A stretch of 63,987 nucleotides of DNA from the NCBI GenBank assembly GCA_001642415.1, contig LTDK01000042.1, positions 1-63,987 on the forward strand. Direction: 5' to 3'. The notes under the pieces were generated by a model. It searched no databases and had not been told where the DNA came from. It worked only from the letters and a program-made list of their open reading frames with translations. Made by a program: the position numbers and the translations under genes. This DNA comes from Nematocida ironsii. Taxonomy: Eukaryota; Microsporidia. Within the stretch, counting starts at the first letter, position 1, and the number at the start of each line of letters is the position of its first letter. Positions 9,651-19,555 of the stretch are shown here, in pieces.

Positions 9651-10398
9651 AGCTTATTAAAACTATTTATTATTCACACTTAATTGAATAAACACATTTA
9701 AAAGAGAGGTTTATAAACTAGTTGTATTAGTGAAAGTATTGCTATATTTAAAGAACATCTAATGTACTATATTAATATTTTATTTATTCATACGCATTTG
9801 ATATACTAATTCATGCATAAAGATATTTTAACGTATGTAATCTATTCTTGACACGTCCAAGGTTTTTATATTAGTGTATAAACATATAATAGCAAAATAT
9901 ACCACAAAACCTCAAAGCAATATGACCATTTCCCGGTAAGGCAGCTTATATTGGCAAATTATTAATTCATGTGAAAGAATGCTTATTTTAATTTTATTAG
10001 ATTATTCCACAAGCAATAGTAATTCCTCTTTTAATATTGGTATAGAGCTAAAATTTATATAAATATACATGTTTAAATATAAATGTAAAATATAATAGGA
10101 AATCATTAAACCGTGTAGTAGCTTTATTATTTAGCACAGGTTTATGCGTGCGCTCTCTTTTATTTAAAGAATTTTGAGTTGCTTTGGGGGTATATCGATA
10201 GTTTTAGGCTAGTGGCGTGGTATATTCTGGGGTTAATCTAGTATGGATTTACATGCACTGAGACTTCTTTGGATAAAAGATTCTAGAAGAAGTTTCAAGC
10301 ACATTTACTGTTTTAAGATACATTTACTGCGATATTTACATTTTCTTGTATATTTTACTGTCTTCTTTTCTATTAGTATCTATTTTTATTTTTCTGCT
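9651..10398. other. Intergenic leader region
   Basis: AT-rich. The frame of the next gene is open from an ATG at 10243, but a better start with an immediate signal peptide lies at 10399. The extra 52 residues are rich in Phe/Tyr and probably untranslated. No other feature seen. Confidence 0.4.
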
Positions 10399-11220
10399 AT
10401 GGTGAGTGTTGTGGTTTTCTTGGTGCTGTGCATTTTCTCAGTGCGCTGTATGAATGTAGAGGATATGGACAGAATATACTATAAAATACAGAATGATACT
10501 AAATATGTTCCAGGTGGAAAGAAAGTTCCAGGTGCATCAATTCTAGATGAAATGAATATACAGTTTATGGTTGGCGAGAAAAAAAAGGAGCTCAGCAAAT
10601 ATACACCTTTAATAGTAAAGATAGACAAACTATTAAATCTAGCAGGAAAAGAGCTGGTGCATTCAGATAAAAACAACAAAATTATTCTTACACCATTTAA
10701 TAGTATAAAATTGTTGAATGATGACGGGGAAGTGAATGTAGGGTATTATGCAGGTAGCTATATAAAAAAAGACAGAATAATACAGAAGTACATAAATGGA
10801 GATGTATGTGATATATGTAAGAGCAAGAACTGGACAGGCGCAGTGCATTACATTGCAGACTCAAATGAAACACATCTATCTGGCCCTGTGGAGGCATCTA
10901 CATGCAGTTATAAGTTTTTAGTAAGTGGCAAGGATCTGGCAAGTATGGATGAGTATACTGTGCTGAATGCAACGCTGACACATACAGACTCTGATAGATC
11001 CAGCGATATTAAAGAGTATGCAAATGCATCTGGAAATGCAGAGCAAAAATCAGAAGAAGCCACCCCACCAACTACAGAAGGCCAAAAGCAAGATGGAGAG
11101 CAGGCGAAAAATACAGAAGAAAAACCAACAGACGCAGTAGAGGAGAAAACAGAGGCCGTAGAAGAGAAAAAGATAGAAAGCAATTCAGAAGGGATGTACA
11201 CAACAAAGAAAGACTTATAA
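10399..11220 (+). CDS. Secreted/ER protein with MRH (OS-9-like) domain candidate
   Basis: 273 residues from the ATG at 10399, chosen because it starts a classic signal peptide (MVSVVVFLVLCIFSVRC); the frame is open to an ATG at 10243. The middle carries an MRH-like pattern: YxxGDVCDIC, then a beta-rich segment, then VEASTCSYKFLVS. This matches the family's 'Y.NGT.CD' and 'E.STC.Y' blocks, including the Glu and Tyr that contact mannose in OS-9/Yos9. The arginine usually found between them is not obvious. The C-terminal ~70 residues are acidic and low-complexity (EEKPTDAVEEKTEAVEEKK). Such lectins act in ER quality control. The call is by pattern only, and the ligand site may be incomplete. Confidence 0.5.
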   Translation: MVSVVVFLVLCIFSVRCMNVEDMDRIYYKIQNDTKYVPGGKKVPGASILDEMNIQFMVGEKKKELSKYTPLIVKIDKLLNLAGKELVHSDKNNKIILTPFNSIKLLNDDGEVNVGYYAGSYIKKDRIIQKYINGDVCDICKSKNWTGAVHYIADSNETHLSGPVEASTCSYKFLVSGKDLASMDEYTVLNATLTHTDSDRSSDIKEYANASGNAEQKSEEATPPTTEGQKQDGEQAKNTEEKPTDAVEEKTEAVEEKKIESNSEGMYTTKKDL

Positions 11221-11667
11221 AAGGATTTACTTCTGTAGTTGTAGCATATGCCGTTTTCACCGATTGGTTCACTAAATCCTGGATTATAACTAGCGGGGGG
11301 GGTAATTGGGCACCAATCAAATAGATTTAGTTGTGTAGTATGGAGAATGCATGGACAAATGAGCATGCGCTATTAGCTGTCAAATTAAAATTGATCTGTG
11401 CAAACACCAATGAGTATCTAGAGCTATGGCCTTAGTGTTTAGAAAATTGACCAATAAGAAAAGATATTCTAAGTATGTTTTTCAAATTTAGCAGTTTTTA
11501 TTCAAAAATAAATTAAATAGCAACGAATTTATGTCAAATAGATTAGCAATCAATAAAAAACCATGAAGGGCATTTCTAGCAGAACGGATTGGTCTGCATA
11601 ATTTCCGTTATAACCTAATTACGGGCGGTTTCTATTTAGTAAATCGGAATTACTTTTTATTTTATTT
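11221..11667. other. Intergenic with G8 tract
   Basis: No ORF. It contains an uninterrupted run of eight G at 11295-11302, unusual in this AT-rich sequence, followed by the partly self-complementary ATTGGGCACCAAT. No motif of known function. Confidence 0.35.
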
Positions 11668-12237
11668 ATGGAAAGAAAGGAGAAAACCAGTCTTATTCAA
11701 ATGCTGAACACGTCAATAGGAAGCATAAGTGGTTTGTTCAAACAAGCAAAGCAACCGGAAGAAGAAAAGGAGGTAGAGGTAGAAGAAATAGCGCCAAGCC
11801 AAGAAAAGGAAGAAAGTTTTCTTTTAGAGGAGGAGGAAGAATTTGAAAAGGACCTAAGCCGCCTTTCCATCTCAATTGAGGAGAGATCAGACCAGTCCAA
11901 AACAGAAGGTATAGAGAGCAAAGCTATGCTAGCTGGGGCATCTAATACGTTTCTTGATGAAATACAAAAGCTAAAGAAAATTATTGCCTTAAAGGATGAA
12001 ATCTGGCAGAAGGAAAGAGAAAAGGACAAGGAAACAACAGAGTTGCGCATTTTAGAGAGTATAAAAACTCAGGCTGAGCTGGACTACGAGAGAAAAAGGA
12101 GAAAAATACTTTTGCAAATGATAGATTCTCTTGAGAAAAGGCTTGAGGAGAGTGAAATACAGTGCTTAGAGCTGATGAAGTACTGCAATTTATTGATTGA
12201 GCAGCAGGAAAGGCCAGACGTAGACAAAAAAAAGTAA
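11668..12237 (+). CDS. Acidic coiled-coil protein, unknown
   Basis: 189 residues from an ATG after a T-rich leader. A short N-terminal stretch (SLIQMLNTSIGSISGLF) could form an amphipathic helix. It is followed by very acidic runs (about 30-75) and a long heptad-patterned helix from about residue 95 to the basic C-terminus (DKKK). No catalytic motif. An AATAAA begins directly after the stop codon (12238-12243). It could be a scaffold or tether; not recognised. Confidence 0.6.
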   Translation: MERKEKTSLIQMLNTSIGSISGLFKQAKQPEEEKEVEVEEIAPSQEKEESFLLEEEEEFEKDLSRLSISIEERSDQSKTEGIESKAMLAGASNTFLDEIQKLKKIIALKDEIWQKEREKDKETTELRILESIKTQAELDYERKRRKILLQMIDSLEKRLEESEIQCLELMKYCNLLIEQQERPDVDKKK

Positions 12238-12428
12238 AATAAAAGTAAAATATTAATATTTCTAAAATGAATGGGTCTGTGTAGTGATGGGATGGATAGC
12301 AGATGGGCAGAGAGTAACTGCAGAATGAATGGAGGCATTGATCTTGTTCTGTCAGTAAAATAAAAGAGAAGTTGGGCAAGCACGAGTTTAAACTCTCTTA
12401 TCTTGCTTTCATTCAAAGGAAAGTAAAA

Positions 12429-12500
12429 TGGAGAACCCGGGTATCGATCCCGGCACCTCTCGCATGCTAAGCGAGCGCTCTACCTCTGAGCTAGTCCCCC
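12429..12500 (-). tRNA. tRNA-Ala(AGC): tRNA-Ala (anticodon AGC)
   Basis: 72 nt on the minus strand. The acceptor stem GGGGGAC pairs with GTTCTCC (two G-U pairs), the D stem is GCTC/GAGC, the anticodon stem CTCGC/GCGAG holds the loop TTAGCAT with anticodon AGC, and the T stem is CCGGG/CCCGG with loop ATCGATA. Box A (TAGCTCAGAGG) and box B (GGATCGATACC) are present, and TTTT follows at once as a pol III terminator. The A at the first T-loop position is also found, as I recall, in animal alanine tRNAs, so it is not a defect. No intron. Confidence 0.95.
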
Positions 12501-12531
12501 ACATTTATTAGACAATTTATTTTTTTCATCC

Positions 12532-13245
12532 ATGTTTTCAAGTCACTGTAGAGTTATAAAAAGAAAGCTAGGCCGGTGGACTGTGTACGACTATACAGGC
12601 GAGTTCAACCCTGAGCTATACAAGTACATGCGGAAAATGGCAACTCTACTTCCACCAACAAAGAACAATAGCTTTCTTTTAGACATTGAGTCTTGGTATT
12701 CCATCACCCCTGTTGATTTAGCAGACAAGATTTCTCAGGGGGTTCAGAAAAAGTATGGTAGGCCAGTGAAGGTTCTTGACCTCTTCTCCGGAGTGGGAGG
12801 GAATACCGTTTCTTTTTTAAATTTTGGAAATACTGTGCACTCGATTGAAATAGACTACAAAAAGATTCGGTGCTTGAGGCATAATATAAAAGAGTGCACA
12901 GCGCGCGGAGAGAGCCAGATTCTTCACTTTAGTGTGTATGACCCCGAGGTACATAGTTATTTAGACCGTTCATATGATGTGCTAATGGCCTCTCCACCAT
13001 GGGGCGGAGTGGATTATAAGGAGGACTCTGATTTAGTTCTATTTAAGAAATGTCGTATAGTTGAGCTAGAGAAGATTTATAGTGATAAAGTTGGATTAAG
13101 AATATATATGCTGCCACGCACTATATCAAACAGTGTTTTTTCGCTGCTGAATTCTGATTTTGCTATTTTTAATGGAACTACTGACCGAAACAGAGTTGTT
13201 GCTAAGATAATTGCAGTAGGTGATATTTCTGGGTTTGTGATATAA
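12532..13245 (+). CDS. TGS1: Trimethylguanosine synthase
   Basis: 237 residues, the catalytic core length of TGS1. The SAM-binding motif is VLDLFSGVGGNT at 81-92, an acidic residue follows in IEIDYKKI (106-112), and the diagnostic SPPWGG block is at 154-159 with the tryptophan that stacks on m7G. The N-terminal WTVYDYTGEFNPEL and the WYSITP segment are also family-typical. The enzyme adds two methyl groups to the m7G cap of snRNAs, snoRNAs and telomerase RNA. The long N-terminal region of animal TGS1 is absent. The start ATG is 31 bases from the 5' end of the divergent tRNA-Ala. Confidence 0.9.
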   Translation: MFSSHCRVIKRKLGRWTVYDYTGEFNPELYKYMRKMATLLPPTKNNSFLLDIESWYSITPVDLADKISQGVQKKYGRPVKVLDLFSGVGGNTVSFLNFGNTVHSIEIDYKKIRCLRHNIKECTARGESQILHFSVYDPEVHSYLDRSYDVLMASPPWGGVDYKEDSDLVLFKKCRIVELEKIYSDKVGLRIYMLPRTISNSVFSLLNSDFAIFNGTTDRNRVVAKIIAVGDISGFVI

Positions 13246-13613
13246 AATTATTCCTGTAAACTGCGTACTCTGTGTTGTTTTATATTGTAGATAAGAGTTT
13301 AGACCGCCTTGCACATACACACAGCCAGCATGTATAAAAATACTTTTTGTGCTTAATAGCCAATTTAATAGAAGGTAAGAATACATACCTTTTTGTGGAG
13401 TGGCTGCTATGGATTTATTTATGCCCTGTGCGTGTTTATAGTGTAAGCGGGGGTTTGCTCACTTTTTATTAAGAATTCTAGATATTTATTATTTATCATC
13501 ACTCTAGTATTAATAAAACCTTTCAGTGTAGCAAAAATTCTGTGCATATTTGTTTTCTTACATATCTAAGTGTACATTGCTATTAAATAAAGTCAAAAAT
13601 AAAAAAATACGAT
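13246..13613. other. Intergenic, no gene seen
   Basis: AT-rich, with a TTTATTATTTATC string near 13487 and AATAAA forms just before the next start. No ORF or RNA signal. Confidence 0.4.
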
Positions 13614-14312
13614 ATGCAAGATTCTAGCGAGAGAGAAGCCAGCTCAAAATTGACTTATATCCAGCAAGGACAAAAGAACCATATACGAAAAGTGTATTTA
13701 GCAATAGAAACCAGCAGATTTATGTGGGTAGATGTATTTAGAATTATAAGAAATATTGCATATTTAAACTTTTTGCTATTTTCTTGTCAATTTGTTTTAA
13801 ATAGTGCTTTAAAGAGTATTTCTTTAGCAGAAAAAAACAAGTGTATTATTCAGAAACTATCTACATATTATTTTATAATTATTCAAATAGCACTTATGAA
13901 AGACATAGTACTTATTTCTATTAACAAATTATTTAACCATGGGGAGACTAAAAGGCCTGCCAAATTAATTGTGGCGGCGGTCTACTTTTTTGTATTTATT
14001 CTGCTCTATTTTGTCCCTACCATACTTTTGGCATACACTACAGATCTATCAAAGAATAGTATTGTTATGTTTCTGGGACTGCATGCCTTTAGTGGTATTA
14101 TGGTGTATCACTTTCTTATAAAAGAGATTACAAGCATTTTTATACAAAAAACTCTATACACAAGAATAAAAATAGAATTCACACAGAAAGCAGTAGATAA
14201 TATATGCAATGTATTATATTCTGTGGTGTTAGTGCTAATATGTACAGCTATTTTTCTATATATTGGTTGGCTTATACTGTTTCAAATAACAAAAGTTTAC
14301 AGTGTATATTAA
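13614..14312 (+). CDS. Polytopic membrane protein, unknown (trio member A)
   Basis: 232 residues from an ATG. Five hydrophobic segments are visible (about 45-65, 85-105, 118-142, 148-168, 200-222). The N-terminal ~40 residues are polar. The segment LLFSCQFVLNSALKSIS near residue 55 resembles FVFSYQYVLRLTLNVSKS in the protein at 16529-17257 and LLSFSVEFTLKIFFAV in the one at 18123-18869, each in the first membrane region. Length, topology and this motif suggest a divergent paralogous family. No known transporter signature. Confidence 0.65.
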   Translation: MQDSSEREASSKLTYIQQGQKNHIRKVYLAIETSRFMWVDVFRIIRNIAYLNFLLFSCQFVLNSALKSISLAEKNKCIIQKLSTYYFIIIQIALMKDIVLISINKLFNHGETKRPAKLIVAAVYFFVFILLYFVPTILLAYTTDLSKNSIVMFLGLHAFSGIMVYHFLIKEITSIFIQKTLYTRIKIEFTQKAVDNICNVLYSVVLVLICTAIFLYIGWLILFQITKVYSVY

Positions 14313-14655
14313 TTAGGATACCAATTGAAAACGATCTTAAATATTTACAAGCAATCTGCGGATAGTTCCAATACTTAAATAGCTATGTTGAATTGTTCTA
14401 TTGTATAAGTGGGTATATATATGCGTATTTTCATAGATAGAAGGGGGATTAGTTTTAATTTCGGGCTATATATTTGATTTTTTGGATTCTTATAAATTTA
14501 ATATGGCCCGAAAGACTTTTTGTGTTATATAACCAGAAATTATTAAAGTATTTATTATTAACTTTCTCCAAGCCTATTTTATACAGAAAAATAAAAAATA
14601 GTCATAAAATATGCTTTAGGGGTATGGTATAAATTTAAGAAAAAATCTGCAAGTG
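14313..14655. other. Intergenic with inverted pair of CGGG-type motifs
   Basis: It contains AATTTCGGGCTATAT at 14457-14471 and, in opposite orientation, TTATATAACCAGAAATTATT at 14525-14544; a GGCCCGAAAG string lies between. This is the best-developed cluster of the dispersed motif in the window, located 110-200 bases upstream of the next gene. Confidence 0.45.
14457..14471 (+). promoter_or_regulatory. AATTTCGGGCTATAT motif, part of inverted pair
   Basis: Coding-strand copy about 185 bases upstream of the anchored-protein start at 14656. An opposite-strand copy lies at 14525-14544. Function unknown. Confidence 0.4.
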
Positions 14656-15963
14656 ATGTTTAATGAGAAAAAATTAAGAAAGCAGTTAACACTAAAAATT
14701 GAGGAAATTAACAATGAAAGTCGAATACTGCGTGCGCCATTAAAAACATTTGCTCCCATAATACTAAGCGTATGTACAAGAGGAGAGGTATTTAAAGAGG
14801 AGAGCGCGTTACTAAACAATCTTGAGTATAATGCGTTTATGGTCTTTTTAATGCAGCGCCTAGATAATGTTGATACAATTGATGTAGATTTATATATAGA
14901 AGCAGTGAAGAGCGCCATAAGAGACACTGAAATAACTATTACAGGTATAGAAAATGCTGCAAAAAAAATAAAGATCCCAAAACAAAGAGATGCATACTAT
15001 AAACTGATGAATAGCAATCATTTATTTATAGCAAATATTTCTATAGTGAGAAGTTATGTGTGGACCGATATAATACACGCATTATGCCCATATTATGCCA
15101 CCAAAAAACTAAACAAAATTAGCAGTTCTAAAGCATTAGATGGGCTTTTAGAGCTAACAGAAGACGGCGAATGTTCTAGACTACAGAGAGTGTTGGATAT
15201 AATAACAAACAATACAGGGAAATTTACTAGATGCAATGAGTTGGGAGAAAAGGAATCAAATTTAGATACTCTTGGACTAACAGAAGAGGATATTGAATCA
15301 CTACATTTATTTGCAAGCGTCAATTATAAACATTTAAGTATGATTATAAAAAAAATATACAACTCAATTAATATAGAAAGTACTAAAGATGGCGACTTTG
15401 ATAAAAGAATAGTTCTGAAAAGCTTATTTTTCTTTTTAGAAAATAGCTCGAATTTTGCTCCCATTGATGTAAACTACTGCGAGAGTGAGTTTAAATATGC
15501 CTTGTACAACAATCTACAGAGTTGTGATAATTGGGATGTAGTAGATTTTCTGTTCACAATCCAAGAAATGTTAAGTCTAAAAAGAATTAACGGGTTTAGC
15601 TCCATTAAATTTAAAACTAATGTGGGAGATAATTATGTAAAAACTATAAAACCAAATCTAGACCCTTTCTTTATTGAAAACAATAACCAAGTAAGAAGGT
15701 TTCAACGGCCAGTGGCCAAGTTACCTAAAATCAATAGTGCAGTAGAATATTTGAATACAAGCACTCCAAGCCAAGAATTGAAAAGCCCTCAAAATCAAGA
15801 AGATTCCTCTTCTCAATCTACGCCTTGCCAACCAACTATAGCAAGAAGTTCGAATCAACTAGTTATAGGAGTAGTGACCATTATAGCATTAGTTTTTATC
15901 AGTATAATTATACACTGTTATAGGGCGCTAGAAGTAACAATACTGAATTTATTTGAATATTGA
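14656..15963 (+). CDS. C-terminally anchored protein, unknown
   Basis: 435 residues from the ATG at 14656 (a GTG precedes it in frame). No signal peptide. The bulk is a helical soluble region; a Ser/Gln/Pro-rich linker (about 370-400) leads to one membrane segment (about 402-424, LVIGVVTIIALVFISIIIHC) with 10-15 residues after it. The predicted topology is tail-anchored with the N-domain in the cytosol. No sequence family recognised; overall layout is shared with the genes at 24468, 26133 and 60593, but I see no convincing sequence similarity among them. Confidence 0.65.
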   Translation: MFNEKKLRKQLTLKIEEINNESRILRAPLKTFAPIILSVCTRGEVFKEESALLNNLEYNAFMVFLMQRLDNVDTIDVDLYIEAVKSAIRDTEITITGIENAAKKIKIPKQRDAYYKLMNSNHLFIANISIVRSYVWTDIIHALCPYYATKKLNKISSSKALDGLLELTEDGECSRLQRVLDIITNNTGKFTRCNELGEKESNLDTLGLTEEDIESLHLFASVNYKHLSMIIKKIYNSINIESTKDGDFDKRIVLKSLFFFLENSSNFAPIDVNYCESEFKYALYNNLQSCDNWDVVDFLFTIQEMLSLKRINGFSSIKFKTNVGDNYVKTIKPNLDPFFIENNNQVRRFQRPVAKLPKINSAVEYLNTSTPSQELKSPQNQEDSSSQSTPCQPTIARSSNQLVIGVVTIIALVFISIIIHCYRALEVTILNLFEY

Positions 15964-16528
15964 ATGGTTTGATTCAGATGATATTTACTATAAACACTAG
16001 CCATAAGTTACTAGAAAGATTCAGAAAAGAGTTATAGAAGTTCTGTGAAAGATTGTTTAATATTCTTTTATAATTCATCATATGTATAATATAACCTCAG
16101 AAACATATGACTATTTAATAAAGATATTTCAGAGTATTTAAAGCATATTCTTTTAATAGAATTTATTGTTGTATATAATGCATATTTGTTCTATGAACTA
16201 TATACAAAATTGCACTGTTTCTCAGCTGTGCACATACTTTTTTTCTTCTTTTGTTTAGATTATTTGGGTTTGGCTTAAACTATTACTTATATTAGAGCAG
16301 TTAGTTAATAATTGAAGCTATCTTGAAATATATTTTATTGTAACATATGAAAATTAAGACATATTCAAGGCAACCATAGTATAAAAGCAAAATAATTTAA
16401 ATTAGCTAATATTTTATTAATTTCTTGTAAGATATAGTATAAATATAACCGGAATACACTAATATTACTGGAAATATTGTGAAATGATCTGTGTGATAAC
16501 ATACTAATAATAGTCTACATGACTATTT
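15964..16528. other. Convergent intergenic region
   Basis: AT-rich. Contains ATATAACCGGAAT near 16443, a partial match to the dispersed motif. No ORF. Confidence 0.35.
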
Positions 16529-17257
16529 CTATAAGCGGGGGTTTTCCTTGCCGTTGAAATTTTTAAATATAATACAAGGAAGCCATACGATTATATTAAA
16601 CAAAGTAAATATTCCTGCCACTATAATACTGAATTTATACATGTATAAACTATAAGTCACTGAGTGTTGAATAAAAGAGGGTTCATCATCCGAAAACTTG
16701 TATGCACCAATACGAGATTTGAGTACGCAAGGAATCTCAATTAAACATGTAAAAATCATCAAAGCCAATGATATCATGTAGATTAATAAAGTTGTGTTTC
16801 TAGTCTTTTTAATTGGTAATATACTAATTAAAATACTTGATATTATTATGGAAAAAATAGGCAGTGCACAAAACATAGATATAACAAAAATCTTATATGG
16901 CGAGATATTCTTTAAGAAAGATACTGAATATTGATTATATATAGAGATGTACGTAGGAATAAACCCGCAGATACAAAAAAATAGATTTGTACATATAGAA
17001 ATAAGCGGTGAAATTGCTCTATTATATATTTTTTTGGCGCTTTTGCTTACATTTAGTGTAAGTCTTAAAACATATTGATAAGAAAACACAAATATTACCA
17101 TAAGAGCAAGAAGTTTAGAGAATTCTATCGAAAATTCTTTTAGCATACTATTTGAGAGTTTAATCGGCAGGCGTGTCTGAAATAATATGAGCTGTATTAT
17201 ATCATTTGGGAAATCTTGAAAGACTGTTGTGCTAAGTTTAACTAAATAATTTTTCAT
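16529..17257 (-). CDS. Polytopic membrane protein, unknown (trio member B)
   Basis: 242 residues from an ATG. About five hydrophobic segments (about 48-68, 86-106, 125-148, 155-175, 205-232). It shares the F-S-x-x-(Y/F)-x-L motif in the first membrane region with the proteins at 13614-14312 and 18123-18869, and a similar length and segment count. It ends in a short polar tail. No known family recognised. Transcribed towards the convergent neighbour at 14656-15963. Confidence 0.6.
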   Translation of the reverse strand: MKNYLVKLSTTVFQDFPNDIIQLILFQTRLPIKLSNSMLKEFSIEFSKLLALMVIFVFSYQYVLRLTLNVSKSAKKIYNRAISPLISICTNLFFCICGFIPTYISIYNQYSVSFLKNISPYKIFVISMFCALPIFSIIISSILISILPIKKTRNTTLLIYMISLALMIFTCLIEIPCVLKSRIGAYKFSDDEPSFIQHSVTYSLYMYKFSIIVAGIFTLFNIIVWLPCIIFKNFNGKENPRL

Positions 17258-18122
17258 AAAATATTTCTTGCGCTTTTTTAAATACTTTAAAAAGGAGAAG
17301 TTTTCTTCAAGTTAATTAATTAATCTTTTTTTACTAAGAACATAGTGAGTTTCTTATGTGTAAATTAAATTGTTTATATATTTTGAAGGCTAGCGCGTAT
17401 GATTGGTTTTCTGATGTTGAAAATGTCTGGGAATTAGAAAGCAAAGATGTAATTATAATGGATTTTCAATTGTGATAAGAAAAAAGCAGTATAAGAGTGT
17501 AGAAAAATATAAAAAGAACTTGTTAGAAGTTCAGAAGAAAACTTGATCATGGCCAGAAAAGAATTCTATTGTGAATCTACTAAGTATATTTAAGATGCTA
17601 GTACCAATTTAGAAATCAAATATAAGAATTGTTTAAAAGACAAACTTTATAGTGGAAATAGTATACAATATAGTGGGGGAAATAAATATAGGAGAATACG
17701 CGTATACAGCCCATATAAAAGTGTTAATTTATTCTAGTATGCTTAAACTAGCCTATATATTTGCTATTTTAAAATGATTCTATTAGTGCAAATGCATGTA
17801 TGAATCACGGAGTATAGTATGCCCCGGAATATATTGAATTCTTAATGGCCATTGCAATATTCAGGAGAGTGGATTGTTTAATTTCATTGGTTTACTATGT
17901 ACAAATTTATGATTGAGTAAATCATAATACATTGCATCTATGTATATAAATATATATTTTGGGTTAGTTTAAATATGTTAAAACAGAATTTTATTTTATT
18001 TTAAGTCTATCGAAATGTCTCTAAAATTAGAATTAATATAATTTGGTCTAATACTAGACTGGAATAGATATTTTATCTCTATAAATTTATTACTTGTCTA
18101 CTTAATAGTGTTAATATTTGTG
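17258..18122. other. Intergenic, no intact gene
   Basis: 865 bases between two same-strand membrane-protein genes. AT-rich. ATTTTGGGTTAGTTT at about 17956 is a partial match to the dispersed motif. I looked for remnants of a further paralogue and saw none convincing. Confidence 0.35.
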
Positions 18123-18869
18123 TTATACAGATAGCATTGTACCTTTTGTGAATGCCAGAAGATTGCTCTTTTTTATCCAGTTTATACAGTGTGTATAAGA
18201 AAAAACTTCTAGAGGAATAGATACGCTAGATAGTAACATCAGAATAATAATGAAATACACCCAATTAATTATAAATGAAATTTTTTCAATGGTTTCAGAT
18301 GGATATTTAAATTTGATTATAGACTTAAACATACTGAATGCCTCTATTAACAAGAACAGAAGGGTTATATTTCCTGTTATAGTATATAGTATAGACCCAA
18401 CTAAATATCTTCCAATCAAAAATCGATTACTAAAAGATATTAGAGATAGCTTAATTATAGAAATCATGGAAAATGATGCATAGAATATGACTAAAAGTGC
18501 AGTTTTCCCTAGCCAATTTATACCATGCGACTCACTTCTATCTACGCACCGAATTTTTAATAAGTTTTTGTTTGGCTCGAAAAACAAACCAAGCGCTAAT
18601 AATGAAAATATTAAATTTATCACACTTAAATACAACCCTTTAAATCTGTAGCTTGGCGTAATTAGTACTGCAAAAAAAATCTTTAGTGTAAATTCAACAC
18701 TAAAAGAAAGTAATACATTGAGCGCTATAATTGAAAATAGTTTCTTAATAGCCACTGATTTCTTTCTCTTGTCCCCATTTTGCCATTCTATAAAATTGTT
18801 GGTTGCATCATTTGATATTTTAATATTCATTTTTTGAATTGATGACCATCCTTCCTCGATGCTATTCAT
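18123..18869 (-). CDS. Polytopic membrane protein, unknown (trio member C)
   Basis: 248 residues from an ATG. An N-terminal polar part (1-42) ends in a basic cluster (KRKKSVAIKK), followed by about six hydrophobic segments to residue ~225. The first contains LLSFSVEFTLKIFFAV, the motif shared with the proteins at 13614 and 16529. It lies in tandem with the 16529-17257 gene, consistent with local duplication followed by strong divergence. Function unknown. Confidence 0.6.
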   Translation of the reverse strand: MNSIEEGWSSIQKMNIKISNDATNNFIEWQNGDKRKKSVAIKKLFSIIALNVLLSFSVEFTLKIFFAVLITPSYRFKGLYLSVINLIFSLLALGLFFEPNKNLLKIRCVDRSESHGINWLGKTALLVIFYASFSMISIIKLSLISFSNRFLIGRYLVGSILYTITGNITLLFLLIEAFSMFKSIIKFKYPSETIEKISFIINWVYFIIILMLLSSVSIPLEVFSYTHCINWIKKSNLLAFTKGTMLSV

Positions 18870-19555
18870 AGCTATGAAAAATTGTAAATTTTTATAAATT
18901 TATGCACCCGAAAAAACTATTGACCAATAACAGAATAAATTTTTATTACATCAAATAAAACCTATAAAATCATCATTTAATAGAATAGACCTGTTTGTAT
19001 TACAATTAGAAGGATATTCCCTGTATTGGTTTACTTAAGTCAGCGTGGCATAAACATCAAATATTGGCAATACTTTCAAGGAGGTTCTTCTTAAATACTT
19101 ACATAAATTACAGCAGTATGTCTAGAATATTATATAAACATACAAAATATTATTTTATTATGATTTATGAAAATGTTCTATTAAATACAGTTCCTAGCCT
19201 AAATAGATTCTTAAATCCATGAAAATATTTAACTGCCAAATATGTCCTCTTCTAATATAATCAAGTGTTTAAATAATATAGTTAAAGCATAAGTTATCTA
19301 TAAATAAGTATATTTGCTAAAAGAATGAATGTATTGCAATAGATGAAAAGAAAAAAGCAATTAATACAGAAAATACATAAAAGCTGAAATAAAATATATA
19401 AAAATTAATGAAGACATGAGAAAATACCATACTTTTTCTAATAATTATTTTTATTAATCTTTACTCTTTGAACTTTTATAAATATAGACTAGGCTACTAT
19501 ACTTAGAGAACTTCATAATAAATTAAGATAGAAAGAGCCATTTATTATGTAATAC
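18870..19555. other. Intergenic, no gene seen
   Basis: AT-rich, no ORF of note. A TTTATT (minus-strand AATAAA) at 19541-19546 lies about 10 bases past the stop of the next minus-strand gene. Confidence 0.4.

Noticed and set aside
10243..10398. Upstream ATG of the MRH-like protein
   Set aside because: The extra 52 residues would bury the signal peptide that begins exactly at the 10399 ATG.
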